From M3007 sp041160955 (GTDB lineage Bacteria > Bacteroidota > Bacteroidia > Chitinophagales > Saprospiraceae): DNA of 64,000 nucleotides. The position numbers and the translations under genes were made by a program. The stretch is taken from the NCBI GenBank assembly GCA_041160955.1, contig JBEAVK010000110.1:11153-75152 (forward strand). The letters run 5' to 3'. The notes beneath the pieces are model-generated. The model did no database searches. It worked only from the letters and a program-made list of their open reading frames with translations, and was not told the origin of the DNA. Within the stretch, counting starts at the first letter, position 1, and each line of letters begins with the position of its first letter. This document shows, piece after piece, positions 37,401 to 44,872 of this stretch.

Positions 37401-37706
37401 ATGCTCATCTCTTTTTTCTTTTATCACTAAAGCGGCATGTGCGGATAATTGTTCTTGGCAACGTACCAGTATTTGGTCAAAAATTTGATAAAACTCTTTT
37501 TGCTTTTGTGGATCATTGACGAGCAGCGGGCCTAGGTAGGTCTTCATTTCCTCCAATTCCATTTCGTCTGGTAGCATGTCCATCACTTCTTGGATGGCTA
37601 AATACTTATCGGTACCCAAAACATAACCTTCGGCCTCCCATGCGGTGAGGAGCATACCGAGCAAATGTTGCCTTTCGGCGGCAGTTTTTTTTGTGAGGAG
37701 CGGCAT
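34404..37706 (-). CDS. Membrane protein with CoxE/vWA-like core and C-terminal WD40 propeller (MoxR partner)
   Basis: The product has 1100 residues. Residues 10-85 resemble the N-terminus of CoxE-type vWA proteins (LTAWEAEGYVLGTDKYLAIQ; YLGPLLVNDPQKQKEFYQIF). TM1 is at about 129-150, a beta-rich segment at 155-300, and TM2 at about 330-347. A vWA-like domain lies at about 428-550, with strand-ending YLFLVDIRTPQDQRTKVFDL and IEVFYYAGDINRCW. The metal-binding DxSxS motif of vWA domains is replaced by DIRTP, so metal binding is doubtful. A helical domain (LLRWVAACAIPPVLIWDWML) spans about 605-790, TM3 is at about 797-814, and about seven WD40 blades at 815-1100 end in a C-terminal strand. Basic residues place 350-795 in the cytoplasm and the propeller outside it. 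It follows the MoxR gene by 9 bases. The function is unknown; a stress or conflict-type sensor is a guess. Confidence 0.8.
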   Translation of the reverse strand: MPLLTKKTAAERQHLLGMLLTAWEAEGYVLGTDKYLAIQEVMDMLPDEMELEEMKTYLGPLLVNDPQKQKEFYQIFDQILVRCQEQLSAHAALVIKEKRDEHWSVLKKDYTSWIDKIKTFWLKMNRLTRFILLSLAFLLFVGIPVFNYVVAKKYATKATFKDQQVFLLYSDVRIKKPQLYCFQSGVPELRNIVAVELVSPKPTHINLLMSFDSSEVCFDFVGLIPGRDDLQYNICFSSGACLTINVVFRVDGFAVVPPPYVGAGSIRLSPSKVPEEAVQKESKIPIQKLDKANTLLDTSQFTNQPGQYVSEVSAAWSVGTGHAYLTLPKGIIIALTAGLLYLIGLFFHRKRQKFAIQQQLDDDKPYAWTIRIPFLDKVKMGDSFYLALAEMRRRILGAAQQLDMPNTIKSTIKRGGMIDFRYKFHLNHKYYLFLVDIRTPQDQRTKVFDLILDVLKQEEAPIEVFYYAGDINRCWNEKYKQGLSLQHIQHKYRDYYLIVWGKADAFVDNDTQEWADWTNLFDAWHSRVLLYPVPTSDWGELEAIVAQKFRIIPGTPKGLANLVETLEAVDPKPYLLWQNEPDIDISPIVLPAIKVGRQWLQQLEAHLVVQKNGERDDRLLRWVAACAIPPVLIWDWMLYAGDMLAHPGEPFLNLDHLYKITRISWFSEGQIPEPYREALLEWLEETYPNWEIKWRHEWGKVMNLESNLPPIGTMAWQGHRIQVILNELLQNTDWVTRRKLEEELDRLLLNKPLEDAILIKYIETRTSKLDKLLSDRFRKFVQEKRGFNWYWRDWTWQVAGTLLVFLATLFIHYTEPVRVFNFENTVSKVAFSSDNTTFVATGSDGSVALCKTDGSWLSGKKDHRERIVESSFSENGNTLFTGGADGILKFWDISGAPLYAYKTDQNLITAMKFTADHSRIFIGYYNGEAKLWDVAAKRILATFIGHKDAILDVDIAPSGKEFLTCCRDGSVNLWTQEGVLLRTLVGHKDQVITGCFSPNGQNITTGSRDETAIIWTVEGNMLKILKGHQDNITDIRFTNDSERIITASEDKTVKIWDLNGRLLRTLEGHTDKVNTMDISPDGTMLLTGSSDYSVRLWKLK

Positions 37707-37715
37707 GGCTTTGGG

Positions 37716-38618
37716 CTAGAGTACTTTTAAAAGATCAAAGTCCTCTTTGTTTTTTGCTAATACCGAATAACTTGACAATAGTTGCGTCCGTTCATTAGTA
37801 TTCAAGGTATCTCCTAGTTTATTAATTGGAAATTTAATTTTTTGTAGAAGTAAAGTCCAGTAAATCAGTTCTGCGGTAGAAGGAGATTTTTTCAATTTTA
37901 AAGCGCGAATGCTGTTAAAATGATCTATAACCCTTCTGAGATCTGTTGGTCCAAGTTCGTTTGTTTTCTGGCTTAAAATTTGGAGCAATTCTTCAGCCGA
38001 CGGGAAGTCAATATGGAAATATACCACCCTACGCATAAAGGCATCTGGAAGGTTTTTTTCGGAATTACTGGTCATAATAATAACCGGCCTTTGTTTAGAA
38101 TCAGCCTCAAAATATTTATTCACCTCTGGAACGCGAAACGACAAATGCTCAATAGCAAACAAAATATCATTGGGTAAATCCCTGGGTGCTTTGTCAATTT
38201 CATCGATCAGCACTACTAACCTTTTTTTAGAGCGAATCGCTTCACCCAAAGCATTATAAGTGATAAATTGCTGCTCTATTTCGTCAGGACTAAGTGCCCT
38301 GCTATTGTTTTGGTTATACTGAAAATGGCCTAATGCATCGTATTTGTAAAATAAATCGGCAGCATTAGAGGTAGTTTGCACATTGAATATCAATGGTTTT
38401 CCAACATTGAAGAAATGGGCAAGATGATATGCTAATTGTGTTTTTCCTGTTCCGGGTTCGCCCGTCAGGAGTAAAGGTTGGCCTAACATCATGGCTACAT
38501 TTACAGCATCAGCGAGGGGCTGAGATGGGATATAATGTTCGGGATCGTTTAGTTTCGGGTTACCGTAAAACTCCGAAAGTTGCGCGCGGCCTTCGCGGCG
38601 ATAAAGAGCAAGACTCAT
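37716..38618 (-). CDS. MoxR-family AAA+ ATPase
   Basis: The 300-residue product is a MoxR-type AAA+ ATPase. It has Walker A LLLTGEPGTGKTQLAYHLAH (Gly/Lys/Thr at about 53-60), Walker B RLVVLIDEIDKAPRDLPND (about 133-151), sensor-1 IIMTSNSEKNLPDAF and the Arg-finger/sensor region AFMRRVVYFHIDFPS. MoxR proteins work as chaperone-like remodellers paired with vWA proteins, and here the partner gene 9 bases downstream carries a CoxE/vWA-like domain. The C-terminal lid is short but present. A TATATTTG box at 38665-38658 on the minus strand may be the -7 element for this two-gene operon. Confidence 0.93.
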   Translation of the reverse strand: MSLALYRREGRAQLSEFYGNPKLNDPEHYIPSQPLADAVNVAMMLGQPLLLTGEPGTGKTQLAYHLAHFFNVGKPLIFNVQTTSNAADLFYKYDALGHFQYNQNNSRALSPDEIEQQFITYNALGEAIRSKKRLVVLIDEIDKAPRDLPNDILFAIEHLSFRVPEVNKYFEADSKQRPVIIMTSNSEKNLPDAFMRRVVYFHIDFPSAEELLQILSQKTNELGPTDLRRVIDHFNSIRALKLKKSPSTAELIYWTLLLQKIKFPINKLGDTLNTNERTQLLSSYSVLAKNKEDFDLLKVL

Positions 38619-38750
38619 GGCGAAATGGGTTGTTAGGTTTTATAATGAATCGACCTGCAAATATAAGTTAATTAATTGTTTCTTGCTGGGTTTTTTGAGT
38701 ATCTTAGCAAAAAGCACCAATCATAAAACATAAATCCCTACCTTTGCCCT

Positions 38751-40175
38751 ATGCCAAAATATAGCGCAATTTCGGAGGTTCAGGCCGCGCTTCGGTCGGG
38801 TGTTATCACCTGCCGAGGGCTAGTAGAACATTACCTCCAACGCATTCAAGAGACAGAAAACCTGAATGCATATATAGAAGTATGGGGCAATGAAGCACTT
38901 GAACAAGCCGATGCCACAGATCGTAGCTTGCAAGAACACCCGCAGCGATTGGGTCGATTATTTGGGGTGGTTATCAGTATAAAAGACAATATCTGCTATA
39001 CTGGTCATACAGTTACCGCAGCATCTAAAATATTGGAAGGATTTACTTCGCTGTACTCGGCCACAGCAGTGGAGCGTCTGTTGGCCGAAGGCGCGATCTT
39101 GATTGGTCGTACCAATTGTGACCAATTTGGAATGGGTTCTTCCAATGAAAACTCCGTTTATGGTCCGGTTTTGCATCCGCTCGACCCCGAGCGGGTATCA
39201 GGAGGGTCTTCTGGCGGGGCAGCGGTATCGGTACAAACAGATACTTGTTTAGTGGCTTTGGGTAGTGATACCGGCGGTTCTATTCGACAACCTGCGGGTT
39301 TTTGCGGTGTTTGGGGTTTTAAACCATCTTATGGTCGTATTTCTCGACATGGTTTGATCGCCTACGGCTCTTCTTTTGACCAGATTGGTTGTTTGACGCA
39401 TTGCCCCGAGGATATTGCACAAGTACTTGAAATTTGTGCAGGTAGTGATGCATACGATAGCACAGCAACGGATCGACCTGTTTCGGAGACTCCATTTGGC
39501 ACGTATAAAGGTAAAAAATTCAAAATTGCCTGCTTAGCCAATACCATTGATAATGAAAGCATGGATCCGTCTGTGCGTGCTGTTACCCAAAACTATTTAG
39601 ACAAATTGCGTGCTGATGGACATACCGTTGAAGAAGTAGGGTTTGACTTACTCAATTATGTGGTGCCAGCGTATTATGTACTGACTACCGCAGAGGCATC
39701 GTCCAATCTTAGTCGTTTTGATGGTATGCGCTATGGTTATCGGTCGCCAACGGCAGATAATCTGGAATCGGTTTACCTCCAATCGCGTTCTGAAGGTTTT
39801 AGCGATGAGGTAAAAAAGCGGATCTTACTCGGTGCTTTTGTACTCAGTAGCGGATACTATGACGCTTATTATACCAAAGCACAACAAGTCCGCCGATTGC
39901 TCCGCGACCGCGCAGAGGCCATTCTTGCAGTATATGATGTCATTTTATTGCCCGTTGCGCCCGGTGTGGCATGGCGGTTTGGGGAAAAATCGGCAGATCC
40001 TACGGCGATGTACCTCTCCGATATTTATACGGTCTCGGCCAATCTATGTGGTATCCCGGCGATAGCTTATCCAATTGGCCAACATGCCGAGCATCAAATG
40101 CCAATTGGCATTCAACTCATGGGTAGGATGTATGAAGATGGTGAATTATTAGCCATTGCAAAAGAAATTAGTTAG
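38751..40175 (+). CDS. gatA: Amidase-signature protein, probable Asp/Glu-tRNA amidotransferase subunit A
   Basis: GatA supplies ammonia by glutamine hydrolysis for converting Glu-tRNA-Gln to Gln-tRNA-Gln. The 474-residue product has the amidase Ser-cisSer-Lys set: GVVISIKDNICYTGHTVTAA (Lys), the Gly/Ser-rich block VSGGSSGGAAVSVQTDTCL and GSDTGGSIRQPAGFCGVWGF with the nucleophile region. The GatA-like fold segments NCDQFGMGSSNENSVYGPVL and PIGIQLMGRMYEDGELL are present. No gatB or gatC is adjacent, which is usual in Bacteroidota. A TACCTTTG box ends only five bases before the ATG. Confidence 0.92.
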   Translation: MPKYSAISEVQAALRSGVITCRGLVEHYLQRIQETENLNAYIEVWGNEALEQADATDRSLQEHPQRLGRLFGVVISIKDNICYTGHTVTAASKILEGFTSLYSATAVERLLAEGAILIGRTNCDQFGMGSSNENSVYGPVLHPLDPERVSGGSSGGAAVSVQTDTCLVALGSDTGGSIRQPAGFCGVWGFKPSYGRISRHGLIAYGSSFDQIGCLTHCPEDIAQVLEICAGSDAYDSTATDRPVSETPFGTYKGKKFKIACLANTIDNESMDPSVRAVTQNYLDKLRADGHTVEEVGFDLLNYVVPAYYVLTTAEASSNLSRFDGMRYGYRSPTADNLESVYLQSRSEGFSDEVKKRILLGAFVLSSGYYDAYYTKAQQVRRLLRDRAEAILAVYDVILLPVAPGVAWRFGEKSADPTAMYLSDIYTVSANLCGIPAIAYPIGQHAEHQMPIGIQLMGRMYEDGELLAIAKEIS

Positions 40176-40220
40176 TTTTTACTTAAATTTCATACACTCC
40201 AAACCTAAAAACAATTAAAA

Positions 40221-40958
40221 ATGCGCTTTAAACTAACAATAGAATACGACGGTAGCCGCTACGCTGGCTGGCAATTACAGAGCAAAGACCGATCTGTACA
40301 AGGCGAGCTCATAGAAGCAGCCACCAAGGTTTTTGGAATGCGGCCAACAGAATTGTACGGCTCAGGTCGTACCGATGCAGGTGTGCATGCTCGTGGGCAA
40401 GTGGCACATTTGGAGGTGCAAAATGATCTTCGTTTGACTACGGAACAAGTAAAAATACGTCTTAACGACGAACTTTCCCATGATATTAATATCTTGTTAG
40501 TAGAAAAAGCAAACCCCAAATTCCATGCCCGATTTGATGCACAAGAGCGTATTTATGTCTATCATATTTCAAAACGCCGCGATGCCTTTGCAAAAAAATA
40601 CGTTTGGTGGGTACGCGATAAACTGGATATGAAAGCCATGCGCGCTGCGGCGGCGGTACTCACAGGGTTCCATGATTTTAAATCTTTCGGCGCGGCTTCT
40701 TCTGAGCCAGACCAATCTACACTCGTCGAACTCAAACGCTTGGAAATTACAGAAGATCAAGACAGGATCTATATTACTGTGGCCGGGTCGCATTTTTTGT
40801 GGAAAATGGTACGTCGTATCGTTGGCGTTTTGGTTGAAACAGGTAGAGGGCGGTTTACATCTGATGATGTAGAGCGTTTTTTGAACCAACAATCCCAAGA
40901 GCCGGCTCGATTAACCGCGCCTCCATCGGGTCTGTTTTTAGAGCAAGTTATTTATTAG
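40221..40958 (+). CDS. truA: tRNA pseudouridine synthase A
   Basis: TruA makes pseudouridine at positions 38-40 of the tRNA anticodon arm. The 245-residue product carries the catalytic Asp in YGSGRTDAGVHARGQVAHL, the N-terminal KLTIEYDGSRYAGWQLQSKD and the segments FHARFDAQERIYVYHI, FHDFKSFGAASSEPD and ITVAGSHFLWKMVRRIVGVL, all standard for TruA. Length is normal. It lies 45 bases after gatA and 3 bases before a small lipoprotein gene, so the tRNA-related pair is probably co-transcribed. Confidence 0.96.
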   Translation: MRFKLTIEYDGSRYAGWQLQSKDRSVQGELIEAATKVFGMRPTELYGSGRTDAGVHARGQVAHLEVQNDLRLTTEQVKIRLNDELSHDINILLVEKANPKFHARFDAQERIYVYHISKRRDAFAKKYVWWVRDKLDMKAMRAAAAVLTGFHDFKSFGAASSEPDQSTLVELKRLEITEDQDRIYITVAGSHFLWKMVRRIVGVLVETGRGRFTSDDVERFLNQQSQEPARLTAPPSGLFLEQVIY

Positions 40959-40961
40959 ACT

Positions 40962-41273
40962 ATGGCGCAATATTTCAAAACGGCATTTTTCCTTTTACTC
41001 TTTACCGCTTGTGGCCCAGGCGAGGAGGTGCTTATTCGGCAAAAAGTAGATGCGCGTGTTGCTGAGTTTTCCAAAAAAAAACGACAGGAATGCAGAAGTA
41101 GTCTGATAAACGAAGCCAGCAAAGTGGTAGATTCATTATTACTCGCCGAAGCACAAACGGATTTGCGAGATTCCCTTAACCGAGTGCGTCCGTTCAAACC
41201 TGTAGAGCCACCGCCAGTACCACCTATTGATTCGCTGGAGGTAAAACCGATATTTAACCCTAAAAAGAACTGA
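40962..41273 (+). CDS. Small lipoprotein
   Basis: The 103-residue product has a lipoprotein signal (FKTAFFLLLFTAC) followed by a charged helical region (about 25-80, Lys/Arg/Glu-rich) and a Pro-rich tail (PFKPVEPPPVPPIDSLEV). The layout resembles small outer-membrane-tethered helical lipoproteins, but no family is recognised. It sits 3 bases after truA and 4 bases before the methyltransferase gene. Confidence 0.7.
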   Translation: MAQYFKTAFFLLLFTACGPGEEVLIRQKVDARVAEFSKKKRQECRSSLINEASKVVDSLLLAEAQTDLRDSLNRVRPFKPVEPPPVPPIDSLEVKPIFNPKKN

Positions 41274-41277
41274 TCCT

Positions 41278-41904
41278 GTGCAGCACCAAGTTTTAGATTA
41301 TGCCGTTCAGCATACTACCGCTCCACACCCGATACTAGACGAACTGGAGCGATATACCCATTTGCACACCCTTAGCCCCCAAATGTTGTCGGGGCCGTAT
41401 CAAGGTATGTTGTTGTCTTTTATTACGCAAATGGTACAACCCCGACGTATCCTTGAAGTAGGCGCATTTACTGGTTATACCGCTATTTGTATGGCACAAT
41501 ACTTGCCGCCAGACGGAGAAGTACATACCATTGAAGTTAATGACGAACATGCATATATCATCCAGAAATTTGTGGAAAAAGCAGGACTTACCGATAAAGT
41601 AAAACTCTATATCGGCGATGCGGCTACGGTAATCCCTGTTCTCAATGAAATATTTGACCTTGTTTTTTTGGATGCTGGCAAATTGGACTATGCCCAGCAC
41701 TACGAACTGGCCATGTCGCGTACGCGGTCGGGCGGTTTTATTTTGGCAGATAATATCCTTTGGGACGGCAAAGTACTCACCGATGACCAAGAGGCAACTA
41801 CGGTAGCTATCCGAAATTTCAATAAAATGGTACACGAGGATACACGGGTAGATAATTTGTTATTACCGCTAAGAGATGGTTTAATGGTCATTAGGAAGAA
41901 GTGA
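41278..41904 (+). CDS. SAM-dependent O-methyltransferase
   Basis: The 208-residue product is a class I methyltransferase of the caffeoyl-CoA/catechol type. Motifs are RRILEVGAFTGYTAICMAQY (SAM-binding), PPDGEVHTIEVNDEHA, DLVFLDAGKLDYAQHYELAM with the metal-binding Asp region and GGFILADNILWDGKVL. The start is a GTG at 41278, since the previous stop lies only four bases upstream and no ATG precedes the conserved N-terminus. Substrate is unknown. Confidence 0.9.
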   Translation: MQHQVLDYAVQHTTAPHPILDELERYTHLHTLSPQMLSGPYQGMLLSFITQMVQPRRILEVGAFTGYTAICMAQYLPPDGEVHTIEVNDEHAYIIQKFVEKAGLTDKVKLYIGDAATVIPVLNEIFDLVFLDAGKLDYAQHYELAMSRTRSGGFILADNILWDGKVLTDDQEATTVAIRNFNKMVHEDTRVDNLLLPLRDGLMVIRKK

Positions 41905-41938
41905 TGTTAGATATATCGTGAAAGACGGTTTTTTTCAC

Positions 41939-41946
41939 TACTTTTG
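41939..41946 (+). promoter_or_regulatory. Likely -7 box of the gldA operon
   Basis: TACTTTTG matches the TAnnTTTG element and lies 26 bases before the gldA start, in the only sizeable gap of this gene row. No clear TTG is seen at the right distance upstream. Confidence 0.4.
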
Positions 41947-41972
41947 CACCCCGAAACGTACAACATACTACA

Positions 41973-42887
41973 ATGTCAGTAAAGGTCAATGGCTTAGTAA
42001 AAATTTATGGTGCGCAACGCGCAGTGGACAACGTCAGCTTTGAAGCGAAAAAAAGCGAGGTTTTGGGTTTTTTAGGGCCTAATGGCGCTGGAAAAACCAC
42101 CACCATGAAAATCATCACTGGTTACATTCCGCAATCGGAAGGTAGTGCAGAAGTATGTGGCTTTGATGTCACGAACAATCCCATGGACGCACGCCGCTGC
42201 GTGGGTTACCTCCCCGAGCATAACCCGCTTTACAAAGATATGTATGTGCGGGAATACCTCGAATTTACCGCCGGATTGCACAAAGTCCCGCAAGCCCGTA
42301 AGCAAGTGGATATAATGATCGAACGAACAGGGCTTACCTCGCACCGCCAAAAACAGATTGGTCAATTGTCTAAAGGCTACCGCCAGCGTGTTGGACTGGC
42401 ACAAGCTATGTTACATGATCCACAAGTGTTGATTTTGGACGAACCTACTTCTGGCCTCGATCCCAACCAAATCATTGAAATACGGCAATTGATTAAGGAC
42501 TTGGGCAAAGAAAAAACGGTGATACTATCGACGCATATTTTGAGCGAAGTAGAGGCAGTATGCGACCGTGCTATTATCATTAATAAAGGTGTAATTGTGG
42601 CAGATTCGCCTATTTCGGAATTAAAAGACCGTTTTACTGGGCAAACTATTATCACCGCTGAGTTCAAAAGCAAAATAGATGCCCGCACACTTCAAGGCAT
42701 CAAACACGTGCAACAGGTCAAATCGCTGGGTGATAACCGCTGGCAATTGATGGCGTCTTTGGAGCACGATATACGCGCCGATATTTTCCAATTTGCCGTA
42801 GCACAAAACCTAGTGTTACTCGAACTCCACAAAGAAATGCATAGCGTAGAAGATGTATTCCAACAACTCACCAACCAACCCGCATAA
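41973..42887 (+). CDS. gldA: ABC transporter ATP-binding protein GldA (gliding)
   Basis: The 304-residue ATPase has Walker A LGFLGPNGAGKTTTMKIIT, signature QLSKGYRQRVGLAQAMLHDP and Walker B QVLILDEPTSGLDPNQI, followed by the H-loop STHILSEVEAV. The C-terminal ~90 residues and the pairing with a GldF-type permease match GldA of Bacteroidota gliding systems. GldA, GldF and GldG form an ABC transporter required for gliding in some members. General ABC-2 exporters look similar, so the gliding role is inferred from gene pairing and length. Confidence 0.88.
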   Translation: MSVKVNGLVKIYGAQRAVDNVSFEAKKSEVLGFLGPNGAGKTTTMKIITGYIPQSEGSAEVCGFDVTNNPMDARRCVGYLPEHNPLYKDMYVREYLEFTAGLHKVPQARKQVDIMIERTGLTSHRQKQIGQLSKGYRQRVGLAQAMLHDPQVLILDEPTSGLDPNQIIEIRQLIKDLGKEKTVILSTHILSEVEAVCDRAIIINKGVIVADSPISELKDRFTGQTIITAEFKSKIDARTLQGIKHVQQVKSLGDNRWQLMASLEHDIRADIFQFAVAQNLVLLELHKEMHSVEDVFQQLTNQPA

Positions 42888-42895
42888 AAACAGCC

Positions 42896-43627
42896 ATGTT
42901 CTCTATCCTTAAAAAAGAAATTAATACCTTTTTTTCATCCCTGATCGGGTATGTAGTCATCGGTACCTTTTTAGTGCTGATGGGGCTAGTGATGTTTGTT
43001 TTCCCAGATTATTCCGTGCTCGACGGCAATTTTGCGAATTTGGACACCTTGTTTTCTATGTCTCCTATGATTTTTATGTTCCTCATACCAGCCGTAACGA
43101 TGCGTACCTTGGCGGAAGAACAACAAACGGGTACAATTGAACTTTTGGTGACAAGGCCAGTATCCGATTGGCAAATTGTTGCGGCTAAGTTTTTGGCTTG
43201 CTTGCTCCTCGTCGTTTTTGCGCTTTTACCCACTTTGACCTATTATATTACGGTGTATCAATTGGGTGCTCCGGCGGGCAATTTGGATTCGGGCGGCATC
43301 ATGGGTTCGTATATTGGTTTGGTATTTTTGGCGGCGGCATTTGTTGCTATTGGGGTATTTGCCTCGTCGTTGACCAACAACCAGATTGTGGCTTTTGTAT
43401 TGGCCACCTTTCTTTGCTTTTTTACTTTTTTAGCCTTTGATTTTCTGAGTCAGTTACCTGTTTTTTACGGGCGCACCGACGATATAGTGCAATCATTGGG
43501 TATTCAGTACCATTATAATTCTATGAGTCGCGGTGTGCTCGATACCCGCGATATTGTATATTTTATCTCCATCATAACCCTGTTTTTAACCGCTACCACG
43601 CTCTCCCTCGGGCGTCGCAAATGGTAG
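42896..43627 (+). CDS. gldF: ABC-2 type permease, GldF-like
   Basis: The 243-residue membrane protein has six hydrophobic segments and the ABC-2 permease pattern: an N-terminal KKEINTFFSSLIGYVVIGTF and LIPAVTMRTLAEEQQTGTIE in the coupling region, then LLVTRPVSDWQIVAAKFLA. Length fits GldF at about 240. It starts 8 bases after gldA. The gldG gene that normally follows gldF is not here; the next gene encodes an amidohydrolase-like protein. Confidence 0.87.
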   Translation: MFSILKKEINTFFSSLIGYVVIGTFLVLMGLVMFVFPDYSVLDGNFANLDTLFSMSPMIFMFLIPAVTMRTLAEEQQTGTIELLVTRPVSDWQIVAAKFLACLLLVVFALLPTLTYYITVYQLGAPAGNLDSGGIMGSYIGLVFLAAAFVAIGVFASSLTNNQIVAFVLATFLCFFTFLAFDFLSQLPVFYGRTDDIVQSLGIQYHYNSMSRGVLDTRDIVYFISIITLFLTATTLSLGRRKW

Positions 43628-43645
43628 GCAACGTATATCATCGCT

Positions 43646-44872
43646 ATGCGCATAATTTTACTAATTCTCATTACCGCTCAAACCCTATTTGCCCAAAAGA
43701 ATTACGAATTCAAAAACGGCAATTGGTACAATGGCTCCGATTTTACACCAGCTACTTGGTACAGCGTAGGCGGCAAATTGAGCAAAAAAGCACCCTCAAA
43801 AATTGATTCGGTGATTGATTTGGGCTACCATTGGGTGATTCCGCCATTGGGTGATGCATTTTCTTCGTGCCTTACGGAGCATCCTTCGCCGGAAATGAAT
43901 TTGAAATCCTACTTGAACGAAGGTATTTTTTATGTTCAAACATTGGGCAATACCAAAGAAGGCCGCCAAAAGGTAGAAGCCAAAAGGCTACTCAATCCAA
44001 GCCCCGATATCGCGTATGCCAATGGCGAACTCACTTGTACTTTGGGCGAACCATTTATGCGTTATGAACCAGCAGCATCGGGGATTGTTAACCTGAATGA
44101 AATAAAAAGACGTACTGCCGAAATTGAAAAAATGCGCAAAGGCTTGGGCGATGGTTATTGGTTGCTCGATAGTAAAGACGCGGTTTCGGCCAATTGGGAT
44201 AAAATTAAAGCCCAACAACCCGGTGTCATCTGTATTTCATTGCTCGATGCCGAAAAATCGGGTGGAAAACCGGGTAAAGGACTCACCGCCGAGGTGGCCA
44301 AGGCCGTAGTAAAAAAAGCACACAAGTCCGATTGGAAAGTATTTGCACGGGTAGAAAACGCGAGTGATATACGACTTGCCGTTGCATTGGGTGTGGATGG
44401 TATAGCGGGTCTTCCCGGTTATAATTGGACTGGAGAAGGCAGTACAACAGCCTACGACTTAACTGACGCAGATCTAAAATTATTGGCTAAAAAAGGAACA
44501 ATTATTATTCCATTATTCTCGAGGGCACAAGGTATGAGCCTTCCTAAGCCACAGGTATTGACTTACCAAGCCGCACAATTGAATAAACTAATGGCTGCCG
44601 GTGTCAAAGTGGCAGTTGGTTCCGATGATATACAACGCACGATCCGATCCGAAGTGACTTATTGGTTCAATTTGGGTAATTTGAATACGCCCGCCGCGCT
44701 TAAAGCATTATGTGAAACAACACCGCGTGCTATTTTCCCCGAGCGCAAAATAGGCCGTATTGAAAATGGGTTTGAGGCCAGTTTTTTGGTATTAGAATCC
44801 AATCCGTTGGAAAATTTCTTGAAAATGCGCGCCATCCGTTTCAAGGTTAAAAATGGTGTTTTACTCAAATGA
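43646..44872 (+). CDS. Secreted amidohydrolase-like protein lacking the HxH metal site
   Basis: The 408-residue product has a signal peptide (ILLILITAQTLFAQ). It has the amidohydrolase composite-domain layout: an N-terminal beta-strand part (FKNGNWYNGSDFTPATWYSV; VIDLGYHWVIPPLGDAFSSC), a TIM-barrel-like middle and the C-terminal block (RAIFPERKIGRIENGFEASF). Where active enzymes carry PGLIDxHxH, this one reads PPLGDAFSSC, so both metal-binding His residues are absent. The late Asp region VAVGSDDIQ is kept. It is probably a non-catalytic or repurposed relative. It lies 18 bases after gldF and overlaps the next gene by four bases. Confidence 0.75.
   Translation: MRIILLILITAQTLFAQKNYEFKNGNWYNGSDFTPATWYSVGGKLSKKAPSKIDSVIDLGYHWVIPPLGDAFSSCLTEHPSPEMNLKSYLNEGIFYVQTLGNTKEGRQKVEAKRLLNPSPDIAYANGELTCTLGEPFMRYEPAASGIVNLNEIKRRTAEIEKMRKGLGDGYWLLDSKDAVSANWDKIKAQQPGVICISLLDAEKSGGKPGKGLTAEVAKAVVKKAHKSDWKVFARVENASDIRLAVALGVDGIAGLPGYNWTGEGSTTAYDLTDADLKLLAKKGTIIIPLFSRAQGMSLPKPQVLTYQAAQLNKLMAAGVKVAVGSDDIQRTIRSEVTYWFNLGNLNTPAALKALCETTPRAIFPERKIGRIENGFEASFLVLESNPLENFLKMRAIRFKVKNGVLLK

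Noticed and set aside
37716..38618. MoxR gene considered as a partner of the SpoIIM/DUF4129 operon
   Set aside because: It lies about 14 kb away on the other strand and is directly coupled to the WD40/vWA-like gene.
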